Assembly (NCBI GenBank): GCA_049700035.1
Contig: JBNAWC010000049.1
Location: forward strand, 1 to 9,057
DNA from: JAVZLQ01 sp049700035
Lineage (GTDB): Archaea > Thermoproteota > Bathyarchaeia > Bathyarchaeales > Bathycorpusculaceae
Reading direction: 5' to 3'
DNA length: 9,057 nt
Positions 1 through 6,895 of the stretch are shown piece by piece; the stretch's first letter is position 1, and each line of letters begins with the position of its first letter. The position numbers and the translations under genes are program-made. Under the pieces are notes generated by a model. It had not been told where the DNA came from. It was given only the letters and a program-made list of their open reading frames with translations, and searched no databases.

Positions 1-70
1 GCCGGTAGGACTTGAACCTACGACCGACTGGTTAACAGCCAGCCGCTCTACCGAGCTGAGCTACGGCGGC
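1..70 (-). tRNA. trnN: tRNA-Asn (anticodon GUU), 3' end cut by window edge
   Basis: The reverse complement folds as a complete cloverleaf apart from the last bases. The 5' acceptor strand GCCGCCG pairs with CGGC visible at the edge, and the remaining three bases plus the discriminator lie outside the window. The D stem is GCTC/GAGC and the anticodon stem is GCTGG/CCAGT with loop CTGTTAA. The T arm is GTAGG-TTCAAGT-CCTAC. The anticodon GTT (window positions 34-36 on the plus strand) reads Asn codons AAC/AAU. The anticodon loop is uninterrupted, so there is no canonical intron at 37/38. Whether CCA is encoded cannot be seen. It lies 39 bases downstream of the radical SAM gene on the same strand but has its own TATA-like element. 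Confidence 0.97.
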
Positions 71-100
71 TTTGCTGCATGATTTGAAGTTTTACTGTTG

Positions 101-108
101 TATTTAAG
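101..108 (-). promoter_or_regulatory. TATA-like box of the tRNA-Asn gene
   Basis: On the minus strand this reads CTTAAATA, close to the archaeal TTTAWATA consensus. It lies about 31-38 bases upstream of the tRNA 5' end and 2 bases after the stop codon of the radical SAM gene. An archaeal initiation site about 25 bases downstream would leave a leader of only several bases, as expected for an independently transcribed tRNA. Confidence 0.55.
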
Positions 109-109
109 T

Positions 110-1612
110 TTAGTCTTCGTGATGTATGCGGATTCCCTTTTTCTTTGCTTTGTATTCTACGATTTTTACGAATGCTCGGTAAAATTGTTGTAGGATGCCT
201 GCGTACCATCTTCCAGTGAATGCTAAGTTTATGAGTTTGCCTATCCAATAGAAGTCGTGTTGAAGGCATTTTGTTAAGAGTTCCTTGTGGAGTTCGGTCA
301 TTTCGGTTTCCTTGAACCAATCCTCATTTTTCAGCCTTCCCATTGGAACAAAAAATAGTGGAACTATGAGGCTTGTTATGTCCCGAAGGTCATCCATCAA
401 CTCTATAGTTTTTATGATGTCATCTTCTGTTTCCTCTGGCGTGCCAACAATCAACGTGCATGCTGGAATAAGCTTGTTATCATGCATCAGCCCCATTCCA
501 GTGCGCACTATTTCTGGCCACTGTTCTGGGTTGAACGGATGTGCCTTTGCGGGCATAACCTTCTTTGCAAGTTCTCCAGAGCCAGTTTCTATGCCGACTT
601 CTGCGCCCCACCATGGCTGTTTTTGCCTTATTATCTCTGAAACTTTTTCGAAAAGTTTTGGTTTTGACGCCACAGCAGCCAGCGAACAGTGGCTCCAACT
701 TAAACCAGCACACTTTTTTACAACAAGTTCATGGAGTTCTATTAACTTTTCATCGTTTGGCAACGTAGTCTTTGAGCCGAAGAGCATAACGTCTTCTGCG
801 TGCAAGCAAACGCCATCTATTCCGCCCTTCGAATTCACGTCTATCTCACGTGTTATTTTTTCGAGTGGATACCACCGCAACTGTCTTAACGTTACGCTGC
901 AGAATTCGCAGCCTCTACAACATCCACGCCCAATTTCGATTAAACCATTAACCGACGGATTCACAATGTCGGGTATTTCCTCTAAACTCGGCGACTCTTT
1001 GGCGCTAACCTCATAATACTGTGGCAAAGGCTCATCATGTATGGCAGCGTGAACGATTTTCCCAATAACGTTTTCAGCTTCACCATCGATTATACAGTCT
1101 ATGCCATACTCCCTAACAAAACCTGGCCTATAATGGAACTGCCAAACGCCCGGCCCGCCAACTATAATCTTTAATCCACGCTTTTTCGCTTCTCTAACTT
1201 CTTTTTGGCTCAGCAACGCTCTGAAATACTGTGCGAGAAATGGCTCTTTCTTTAGGATAGCTGCGAAAGTGCTTGAGGCTGGACCTAAGCCAAAGGGGTC
1301 CATGACATGTATGCCCAAAACCTTTGCTTTCCCTATGTAGTTTTTTAAGTGCGTCGGCGCCACTGTTAGCACGTTGAAGCCTTCGCTTAATAGTTTAGCC
1401 TCAACTTTTCTGAGACCGTATGGGGCCGCTACTGGTATCCCATTTCTTGTTCTGATTGGTGGGAAAAAGAGCCAAGCGTAAAGCCAGTTTGGAATAAAAT
1501 TTGGCGGGGCGCATGTGCCGAAACCTACAAACTCGTTTGCATGATAATCGCTCATCAGAGTCCTGTCAGCCGTCAAGATTACCATGTTATCAGCGTTTTT
1601 TTCTCCGTGCAA
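110..1612 (-). CDS. B12-binding-like/radical SAM domain protein
   Basis: A radical SAM enzyme of the kind with an N-terminal cobalamin-binding-like Rossmann domain. Residues about 60-195 form that domain, with the GLKIIVGGPG strand-loop at 147-156 and DCIIDGEAE at 172-180. The canonical B12 motif DxHxxG is not evident. The radical SAM core starts near 222 and carries the CxxxCxxC cluster motif at C231, C235 and C238, which binds a 4Fe-4S cluster and S-adenosylmethionine. It is followed by a GIETGSG segment (340-346) and LIVGTPEET (387-395), typical of the TIM-barrel C-terminal half. The C-terminus is basic. The substrate and reaction cannot be read from sequence; related archaeal proteins are mostly uncharacterised. 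Start choice: TTG at 1612 has GGAG 11 bases upstream, while ATG at 1585 (Met10) is the main alternative and gives a 491-aa protein. The gene is divergent from the por operon and followed by tRNA-Asn. Confidence 0.88.
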   Translation of the reverse strand: MHGEKNADNMVILTADRTLMSDYHANEFVGFGTCAPPNFIPNWLYAWLFFPPIRTRNGIPVAAPYGLRKVEAKLLSEGFNVLTVAPTHLKNYIGKAKVLGIHVMDPFGLGPASSTFAAILKKEPFLAQYFRALLSQKEVREAKKRGLKIIVGGPGVWQFHYRPGFVREYGIDCIIDGEAENVIGKIVHAAIHDEPLPQYYEVSAKESPSLEEIPDIVNPSVNGLIEIGRGCCRGCEFCSVTLRQLRWYPLEKITREIDVNSKGGIDGVCLHAEDVMLFGSKTTLPNDEKLIELHELVVKKCAGLSWSHCSLAAVASKPKLFEKVSEIIRQKQPWWGAEVGIETGSGELAKKVMPAKAHPFNPEQWPEIVRTGMGLMHDNKLIPACTLIVGTPEETEDDIIKTIELMDDLRDITSLIVPLFFVPMGRLKNEDWFKETEMTELHKELLTKCLQHDFYWIGKLINLAFTGRWYAGILQQFYRAFVKIVEYKAKKKGIRIHHED

Positions 1613-1644
1613 GACACGGTTTTCTCCATACTTACAACGTCATC

Positions 1645-1653
1645 TAATATTTT
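1645..1653 (-). promoter_or_regulatory. Putative TATA box for the radical SAM gene
   Basis: The minus strand reads AAAATATTA in the divergent intergenic region. It is centred about 37 bases upstream of the TTG start, which would put transcription initiation near 1623 with a short leader. The call rests only on AT-rich consensus match and spacing. Confidence 0.35.
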
Positions 1654-1730
1654 AGTTTTTGATTAGTTTTTACTTAAGAATTATGGTTCGCCATTTTCAT
1701 GTTTAACTTTCCAATTTCAGACTAGAAAGA

Positions 1731-1738
1731 TGTATATT
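1731..1738 (+). promoter_or_regulatory. Putative TATA box of the porGDAB operon
   Basis: TGTATATT is preceded by a purine-rich AGAAAGA stretch that resembles the TFB recognition element (BRE). Initiation about 26 bases downstream would fall near 1760, just ahead of the GTG start at 1767. A second candidate, TTTTATAA at 1744-1751, would instead suit initiation near 1774 and the in-frame TTG at 1782. The region 1613-1766 holds both divergent promoters and no other recognisable element. Confidence 0.45.
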
Positions 1739-1766
1739 CTAGATTTTATAATTAGCTTGAAGGTTC

Positions 1767-2342
1767 GTGGGGAATAATCATTTGAAGAAAATTTTGGAAA
1801 TTAGGTGGCATGGCAGAGGCGGACAAGGAGCATGGACAGCAAGCGAACTGTTGGCGAGAGCAGCAATTCATGAAGGAAAATATGTTCAGTCATTTCCAGA
1901 GTTTGGTCCAGAAAGGATGGGTGCTCCAGTAGCCGCATTTACAAGAGTTAGCAGCGAACCAATAAAGATTCACTGTGCAGTCTACAATCCAGACGTGGTT
2001 GCGGTTTTAGACCCGACGCTTTTAAAGACTGTTCCAGTTGCTGAGGGGTTAAGCGAAAAGGGCATGATTATTGTCAATTCAAAAGACAGCCCTGAAGAGG
2101 TTAGGAAAATGCTTAAAACCGACAAAGGCAAGGTTTGGGCTGTTCCAGCAACCGAAATAGCAATAAAAATTTTGGGCATGCCGATAACGAACACGGCGAT
2201 GCTTGGGGCAGTGGCGCGTGTAACTGGCGTAGTAAGTTTAGAAAGTATTGAAAAAGTTGTTAAGGAACGTTTCAGAAAGGATGTGGCTGAAAAGAACTTT
2301 GCGGTAATAAAGGAGGCTTATGAGGAGGCTAAACCAGAATGA
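1767..2342 (+). CDS. porG: Pyruvate:ferredoxin oxidoreductase, gamma subunit
   Basis: Gamma subunit of the archaeal four-subunit 2-oxoacid:ferredoxin oxidoreductase, corresponding to the PFOR domain that helps bind CoA and shape the complex. Residues 11-22 give the family N-terminus (EIRWHGRGGQGA) and 43-55 give FPEFGPERMGAPV, a hallmark of the subunit. NPDVVAVLDPTLL (74-86) follows. The length of 191 aa is normal. The start is uncertain: GTG at 1767 has GAAGG four bases ahead, whereas the in-frame TTG at 1782 gives a protein that begins closer to family members. It is the first gene of the operon, and its stop overlaps the porD start as ATGA. A Trp stands where Val is common in GQGAVTA. The main alternative is a paralogous 2-oxoisovalerate enzyme (Vor) gamma subunit. 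Confidence 0.94.
   Translation: MGNNHLKKILEIRWHGRGGQGAWTASELLARAAIHEGKYVQSFPEFGPERMGAPVAAFTRVSSEPIKIHCAVYNPDVVAVLDPTLLKTVPVAEGLSEKGMIIVNSKDSPEEVRKMLKTDKGKVWAVPATEIAIKILGMPITNTAMLGAVARVTGVVSLESIEKVVKERFRKDVAEKNFAVIKEAYEEAKPE
2322..2328 (+). promoter_or_regulatory. Shine-Dalgarno for porD inside porG
   Basis: GAGGAGG within the last porG codons lies 10 bases ahead of the porD ATG at 2339. This supports that start and coupled translation across the ATGA overlap. Confidence 0.6.
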
Positions 2343-2617
2343 CGCAAAAAGAAAAAGGTTGGAAAGAAATCTCTCCAGCAGGCGTCTGCTGGAAACCAAG
2401 CACGCAGTTTCTGACTGGAGACTGGAAAACCTACAAGCCAGTACGGGACCCAGCAAAGTGCACCCGATGCTTATTATGCGTCATCTTTTGTCCAGACGGT
2501 GCAATACACTGGAAGCCAGAGGCAAACGACATCGAGTTTGACTTCAACTTCTGTAAGGGATGCGGCATATGCGCAAACGAGTGTCCCACAAAGGCTATAG
2601 AAATGAAATTGGAGTAG
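2339..2617 (+). CDS. porD: Pyruvate:ferredoxin oxidoreductase, delta subunit (2x[4Fe-4S])
   Basis: Ferredoxin-like delta subunit that relays electrons from the TPP/4Fe-4S site of the catalytic core to external ferredoxin. It has two full CxxCxxCxxxCP motifs: C41, C44, C47, C51 and C72, C75, C78, C82. These provide ligands for two 4Fe-4S clusters, as in bacterial-type 2[4Fe-4S] ferredoxins. About 40 residues precede the first motif, an extension usual for Por delta subunits and not found in free ferredoxins; the length of 92 aa fits. The start codon overlaps the porG stop by four bases (ATGA). porA begins three bases after its stop. Confidence 0.95.
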   Translation: MTQKEKGWKEISPAGVCWKPSTQFLTGDWKTYKPVRDPAKCTRCLLCVIFCPDGAIHWKPEANDIEFDFNFCKGCGICANECPTKAIEMKLE

Positions 2618-2620
2618 GGG
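2611..2620 (+). promoter_or_regulatory. Shine-Dalgarno for porA
   Basis: GGAGTAGGGG spans the porD stop codon. GGAG ends six bases before the ATG at 2621, supporting that start over the in-frame ATGs at 2624 and 2633. The difference is at most four residues. Confidence 0.5.
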
Positions 2621-3865
2621 ATGATGCAAAACATGAAAAGCGTTGTTAAACAAGAGGTTTTAGCCCTAAACGGAGACGAGGCTGTCGCCTACGCCGTGAA
2701 GCAGTCGGACGTGGATGTTGTCGCCGCCTATCCCATAACGCCACAAACAATAATGGTTGAAAGATTCAGCGAGTACGTTGCAAACGGCGAAGTTGAAACA
2801 CAATTCATATGCACAGAATCCGAACACAGCGCACTAACCGCTTGCCTCGCTGCTTCTGTAACTGGTGCAAGAGCCTTCACAGCCTCAGCGTCTGCTGGCT
2901 TGGCGCTGATGCACGAAATGCTCTTTGTCACTTCTGGATGCCGCGCGCCAGTTGTTATGGCAATAGCCAACAGAGCCTTGTCAGCGCCCCTAAACATTCA
3001 CGGCGACCACTCCGACACCATGGCGCAGAGAGACAGCGGATGGATTCAAGTTTACGTTGAAAACGCTCAGGAAGCATACGACTCCGTCATTCAAGCCTTC
3101 AAAATAGCTGAAAACCCAGAAGTTTTGCTCCCAGCAATAGTTGGATTAGACGGTTTCACGTTAAGCCACACGCTGGAAAACGTGCATGTCCTTCCAGACG
3201 ACGTTGTAAAGAAGTTTGTAGGCGTGAGACAATTCACAACGGTGGTAAACCATGAGGGAAAAGCCGTGCCTTTTAGGCTTGACCCAGAAAACCCGACAAC
3301 CATGGGACCAATAGCCCTGCCAAACTATTATTTCGAGTTTAAACGCCAGCAAGAAGAAGCCATGCGAAACGCCCTAAAAATAATCAGCCAAGTTAACGAC
3401 GAGTATGCAGAAATAAGCGGAAGAAAATACGGCGATGGACTACTAGAGCCATATCACATCAGCGATGCCGAAATCGGAATAGTTTGCTTAGGCTCAACAG
3501 CTGGAACAGTAAAAAGCGTTGTAGACGAGCTAAGAGCTAAAGGCGTAAAAGCTGGACTGCTTAGAATGCGCACCTTTAGACCTTTCCCAGTTAAAGGCGT
3601 TGTTGAAGCACTTGAAAACGTGAAGGCAATAGCCATAATGGATAGAAGCATGAGCTTCGGAGGAAACGGCGGACCAGTATTCCAAGAAGTTCGCAACGCA
3701 CTTTACGACTCACAAAAGCACCCACACATAGTAAACTACATCTACGGACTCGGCGGAAGAGACACAAACATGACGCAAATACACGAAATCTTCAAGGACC
3801 TACAACGAATAATCGAGAAAGGACGAGTTGAAAACCTCGTGAATTTTGTTGGATTAAGAGAATAA
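2621..3865 (+). CDS. porA: Pyruvate:ferredoxin oxidoreductase, alpha subunit
   Basis: Alpha subunit, carrying the pyrimidine-binding side of the thiamine pyrophosphate site and the CoA-interacting region of the oxidoreductase. Residues 37-43 give YPITPQT and 65-71 TESEHSA. Residues 84-93 (RAFTASASAG) and 116-132 (ANRALSAPLN... then DHSD) are characteristic of Por alpha subunits that use pyruvate. A C-terminal transketolase-like domain covers about 270-400. The length of 414 aa is in the usual range (about 390-410). With the beta subunit it catalyses pyruvate + CoA + 2 Fd(ox) to acetyl-CoA + CO2 + 2 Fd(red), reversibly, in the cytoplasm. It sits three bases after porD and 14 bases before porB. 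Pyruvate specificity is inferred from motif style; 2-oxoisovalerate is the alternative substrate. Confidence 0.94.
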   Translation: MMQNMKSVVKQEVLALNGDEAVAYAVKQSDVDVVAAYPITPQTIMVERFSEYVANGEVETQFICTESEHSALTACLAASVTGARAFTASASAGLALMHEMLFVTSGCRAPVVMAIANRALSAPLNIHGDHSDTMAQRDSGWIQVYVENAQEAYDSVIQAFKIAENPEVLLPAIVGLDGFTLSHTLENVHVLPDDVVKKFVGVRQFTTVVNHEGKAVPFRLDPENPTTMGPIALPNYYFEFKRQQEEAMRNALKIISQVNDEYAEISGRKYGDGLLEPYHISDAEIGIVCLGSTAGTVKSVVDELRAKGVKAGLLRMRTFRPFPVKGVVEALENVKAIAIMDRSMSFGGNGGPVFQEVRNALYDSQKHPHIVNYIYGLGGRDTNMTQIHEIFKDLQRIIEKGRVENLVNFVGLRE

Positions 3866-3868
3866 AAA

Positions 3869-3874
3869 GGGAGG
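3869..3874 (+). promoter_or_regulatory. Shine-Dalgarno for porB
   Basis: GGGAGG, five bases ahead of the ATG at 3880, is a near-perfect anti-SD match. It fixes the porB start; Met3 is the only nearby alternative. Confidence 0.7.
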
Positions 3875-3879
3875 CGAAA

Positions 3880-4848
3880 ATGGAAATGTCCACAGAATGG
3901 AAATTCACCGCAAAAGACATCGCCGAAAAACCAGACCTTTTCATGTCTGGACATAGGGCATGCGCTGGATGCGGACCAGCAACTGTTCTGCGGCTAATAA
4001 TGAAAGCCGTTAGAGGACCCACAATAGTGACAAACGCAACTGGATGCATGGAAGTAGTCTCATCCATATACCCATACACTTCATGGACCGTGCCATGGCT
4101 CCACACAGCATTTGAAAACGCAGCTGCAAACGCTTCTGGAATTGATGCTGCCATAAAAATTCTGAAGAGGAAGGGACGCATAAAATACGAGCATGTGGAC
4201 GTGATTGCGCTTGCAGGGGACGGCGGAACATACGACATTGGAATTCAAGCGCTTTCTGGAGCTGTTGAAAGGGGACACGATTTCCTATTCGTGCTATATG
4301 ATAATGAAGCGTATATGAATACTGGCATACAACGCAGTGGAGGAACACCACTAGGCGCTTCAACCACAACATCACCAGCAGGCACAGTCATACCAGGAAA
4401 GCTTGAACACAAAAAGCCAATAGCCGGCATCATGGTGGCTCATGAAATGCCATACGTGGCAACAGCATCACCATATTACTGGCGCGACCTAATAACAAAA
4501 GTGCGCAGAGGCTTAGAAGTGAATGGACCAGCTTTTCTACACGTTTTTGCACCTTGCCCACGCGGATGGCGAAGCGACCAAGCAAAAACCATAGAGCTTT
4601 CGCGTCTGGCTGTTGAAACATGCATATTCCCATTATGGGAAGCCATAAACGGCGAATACCAGCTCTCGACGCCAAGCAAAGTCTTAGCCCTAAGTCCAGA
4701 AAAGAAGAAGCCAGTGAAAGAATACTTGCAGGTGCAGGGACGCTTTAGGCATCTTTTCACGCCGAAATACGAGAAAATGCTGGATGAAATACAGCGGATA
4801 ACAGACGAAAGATGGAAGCGCCTAATCAAAAAATGCGGAATAGCCTAA
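3880..4848 (+). CDS. porB: Pyruvate:ferredoxin oxidoreductase, beta subunit (TPP and 4Fe-4S)
   Basis: Beta subunit holding the thiamine pyrophosphate diphosphate site and the proximal 4Fe-4S cluster. The TPP/Mg motif starts at GDGG (113-116) and ends at DN (141-142), with the expected spacing of about 28 residues. Four cysteines match the PFOR proximal cluster: C28 and C31 (CAGC), C56 (ATGCME) and C226 (APCPRGW). The segment SSIYPYTSW (61-69) is also typical of the subunit. At 322 aa it is of ordinary size (about 310-330). It is the last gene of the operon. Its motifs are intact, so the whole complex is predicted to be active. Confidence 0.96.
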   Translation: MEMSTEWKFTAKDIAEKPDLFMSGHRACAGCGPATVLRLIMKAVRGPTIVTNATGCMEVVSSIYPYTSWTVPWLHTAFENAAANASGIDAAIKILKRKGRIKYEHVDVIALAGDGGTYDIGIQALSGAVERGHDFLFVLYDNEAYMNTGIQRSGGTPLGASTTTSPAGTVIPGKLEHKKPIAGIMVAHEMPYVATASPYYWRDLITKVRRGLEVNGPAFLHVFAPCPRGWRSDQAKTIELSRLAVETCIFPLWEAINGEYQLSTPSKVLALSPEKKKPVKEYLQVQGRFRHLFTPKYEKMLDEIQRITDERWKRLIKKCGIA

Positions 4849-5017
4849 AAAGGGCAAGCATATTTCTCCGCCTTTTCCGTTCATCTTTTTGTTGTTTGAT
4901 TTAATAGGTGCGGTATGTTAAATTGCTATTATTATAGTGGTGGGGTCTTTACCGGAAACTTTTCGGAATTCTCACAATCACAAGAGGTATATTTGCTCAT
5001 TCCATAAAAGTGGCATT
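4849..5017. other. Convergent intergenic region, porB/herA
   Basis: A 169-base gap between converging genes, with no reading frame of note. It holds the T-rich stretch after porB and, at 4952-4966, a short imperfect palindrome (CCGGAAA-C-TTTTCGG, with one G-T mismatch). Because of the very tight centre, the palindrome may be a protein-binding dyad and not an RNA hairpin. On the minus strand the only T-run after the herA stop is CTTTT at 5006-5010, a weak terminator candidate. Confidence 0.4.
4864..4900 (+). terminator. U-rich terminator region after porB
   Basis: After the porB stop the plus strand is T-rich, including TTTCT, CCTTTTCC and TCTTTTTGTTGTTTG. This matches archaeal intrinsic termination on oligo-U tracts without a required hairpin. 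It lies in a convergent junction, which strengthens the call. Confidence 0.5.
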
Positions 5018-6895
5018 TTAACCAGCTGAATTCTTCAAGTATTTTTCTATTTCATTTTCTGCGTTGTCTGCTTTTATGAATATTGGCACGTTTTCTATAC
5101 CAGTTGCTATATAGCTTGACAGTAGCCACTCGCCTGGTGCAAACTCCAAAGTTTTTTCTAGTATGCTTTTGTCTATCATGAATGTGTCGCTTACAAGGTT
5201 TCTGTCGTATGGTCTTGGCAGCGTGCCGACAAAGTATGTGTGTAGTTGCTGAAGCGCGTTCGTGTTTAGGTAGGCGATGCGCTGTGTTGCTATGCATACG
5301 CCTATGCCATACTTGCGTCCTTGCCTGAGCAGTGTTTCCACATGCGCAGAGCATTTGGCCTCTATTCCCGAACCTCCGCTTGGTATGAACTCTTGTGCTT
5401 CGTCGAAGACCAGCAAAATGTATGGTTTTGTTTGGAACTTGCGTTTTCTTTTAACGAGCAGGTCGTTTGTTAGGTTTATTGCCAGCTCCTTTATCGTGTA
5501 TGGGTCTGCTATTGAAATGCACAAGAGCCTCGTCTTCTTGTCTTCGAGCATTTCGCGGATTTTTTCCGTTGTCAGTCCACCCTTAGTTTTTTCATCGCTT
5601 TTTTCTCTGCGCCTCAGCCTTTCAAGCAGCGTGTTCCGCGTTGTTGCCCAAGCATAGAGTTGGCTTTTTTCTGAAACTTTGAACTCTTCCACTTTGGCTC
5701 TTGCCACTTCGTCGATGTATTCAATGAACTTCTCGTTTACTTCTTGATTTTCAAGGGCGCCGTGCTCCTCCATATACGTTAAAACCGCGTCTTGAATCTC
5801 GTCGATGGCGTTAACATAGTTGGGTTTGTCCGCGTCTTTCTTTCTATACTCGTTTAGTTCGCCGAGAAACTCGCTGTATGTTGGGATTTTTTGTCTTGGA
5901 CGCTTATAGTATGTGAGTTTGCCTTGTTCCATTATCTGCGTTAGTCCAACCTTAATCCGCTCATCATTCTCGTAATCCTTTGGCTTAACAACTGAGTTAA
6001 AGAAAACATCAATAGATTCAATCTTGTTCTCCATGATAACCTTCGCCGCGAAACTTGGGTCTGCAAAAAGGTCAAGTAGGAGGAAAACGTATTCGCAGCT
6101 TATGTCGAAAATTACAACTTTTATGTCTTCTGTGTGAAGCAGAATTCGCCGCAGAATATTAGACATCAAGTTGCTTTTTCCGCCGCCCGTAAACGCGAAA
6201 ATGCCAAAATGGTAGCGTACAAGTTTTTCAAAATCCACGTATATTGGAATTGCCGTCTTACTTGTCTGAAACATTTTGATTAAGCCAAGCCTCGGGTCTG
6301 CCCTTGCGTCAGCCACCGTTTTTGATGGGTCTATGCCGAAAGCCTCAGCAATTTTTTGGTTGTACATGCGGTTTATCATGTCACCGTTTAGGATGTACGT
6401 TGGGCTTCCAACAACTGGGTAGGAGAAACCCTTAACAAACTGAAACTTGCACTCCTTGTCCATAATCAAATCATAGTTTATCGGGATGGCGTCTATCTGA
6501 ATCATCATCGTTGACTTGTCATCTGTAAGCCAATCCTCTTCGGACTGCTCTATGATTTCGAATTGCATGGGATAATAACCATGGTCTGACAAGCCGCGTA
6601 ATCCAAAATGTTCTGGCCATATGCGGCTAATCTCCATAAGCGTGTATCTTTCAGATTCCCTGCCTTGCTGCTTGAAGTTTTTAACGGCTAAAAGCATGCC
6701 TTCTTCCAATAAGCCCATCAAATCCTTTTGGTATTCGACTTTTATGCGGCACTGATACCGCGCGCTTGTCCCAGAAATTTTAGCTTCTTCTGTTCCAAAG
6801 TATCTTGGGATTACTGCGGCTAGTCTAGCGCGGAACCGCCCATCAAAGTCCGTGAAGCAGAAGTTGTTAAATTTGTTCTCTTCTTGCGGCTTCAA
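5018..6895 (-). CDS. herA: HerA-family hexameric DNA-translocating ATPase (paired with NurA)
   Basis: HerA/FtsK-superfamily ATPase expected to form a hexamer that pumps double-stranded DNA into NurA. The N-terminal region (about 15-140) looks like the HAS-barrel that docks NurA, with GMLLAVKNF at 66-74 and YTLMEISRIW at 84-93. The P-loop is AFTGGGKS (234-241), with Ala in place of the first Gly. VIFDISCEY (261-269) matches the HerA D..GEY strand. Walker B is ILLVFDEA (493-500, D498/E499). An Arg-finger-like RQGRKYG lies at 524-530 and ATQR at 536-539. Residues about 300-440 are a highly charged, helical insertion, making the protein 625 aa against roughly 500 for crenarchaeal HerA. Translation starts at TTG 6895, inside the end of nurA (29-nt overlap), with GGAG eight bases upstream. 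Confidence 0.9.
   Translation of the reverse strand: MKPQEENKFNNFCFTDFDGRFRARLAAVIPRYFGTEEAKISGTSARYQCRIKVEYQKDLMGLLEEGMLLAVKNFKQQGRESERYTLMEISRIWPEHFGLRGLSDHGYYPMQFEIIEQSEEDWLTDDKSTMMIQIDAIPINYDLIMDKECKFQFVKGFSYPVVGSPTYILNGDMINRMYNQKIAEAFGIDPSKTVADARADPRLGLIKMFQTSKTAIPIYVDFEKLVRYHFGIFAFTGGGKSNLMSNILRRILLHTEDIKVVIFDISCEYVFLLLDLFADPSFAAKVIMENKIESIDVFFNSVVKPKDYENDERIKVGLTQIMEQGKLTYYKRPRQKIPTYSEFLGELNEYRKKDADKPNYVNAIDEIQDAVLTYMEEHGALENQEVNEKFIEYIDEVARAKVEEFKVSEKSQLYAWATTRNTLLERLRRREKSDEKTKGGLTTEKIREMLEDKKTRLLCISIADPYTIKELAINLTNDLLVKRKRKFQTKPYILLVFDEAQEFIPSGGSGIEAKCSAHVETLLRQGRKYGIGVCIATQRIAYLNTNALQQLHTYFVGTLPRPYDRNLVSDTFMIDKSILEKTLEFAPGEWLLSSYIATGIENVPIFIKADNAENEIEKYLKNSAG

Noticed and set aside
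1..70. tRNA as an integration (att) site of a mobile element
   Set aside because: No integrase, no second copy of the tRNA 3' end and no mobile gene are seen in the window; the 3' end itself is off the edge.
48..320. Minus-strand open frame of 90 codons overlapping the tRNA
   Set aside because: It runs through the tRNA and the end of the radical SAM gene in another frame and has a non-protein-like composition.
285..1016. Plus-strand open frame of 243 codons
   Set aside because: It lies wholly antisense to the radical SAM gene, and its Ser/Phe-rich, low-complexity product shows no domain. The opposite frame has clear catalytic motifs.
2339..2617. porD as a free-standing ferredoxin
   Set aside because: The ATGA overlap with porG, the N-terminal extension and its place between gamma and alpha subunits mark it as the Por delta subunit.
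3792..4238. Minus-strand open frame of 148 codons across the porA/porB junction
   Set aside because: It is antisense to genes with unambiguous motifs and has no recognisable domain of its own.
4010..4375. Minus-strand open frame of 121 codons inside porB
   Set aside because: It is antisense to the TPP-binding segment of porB, and its Arg/Leu/Cys-rich composition is typical of a shadow frame.
5018..6895. VirB4/TraG-like conjugation ATPase
   Set aside because: The HAS-barrel-like N-terminus, HerA-style motifs and overlap with a NurA-like gene favour HerA. No other conjugation genes are present.
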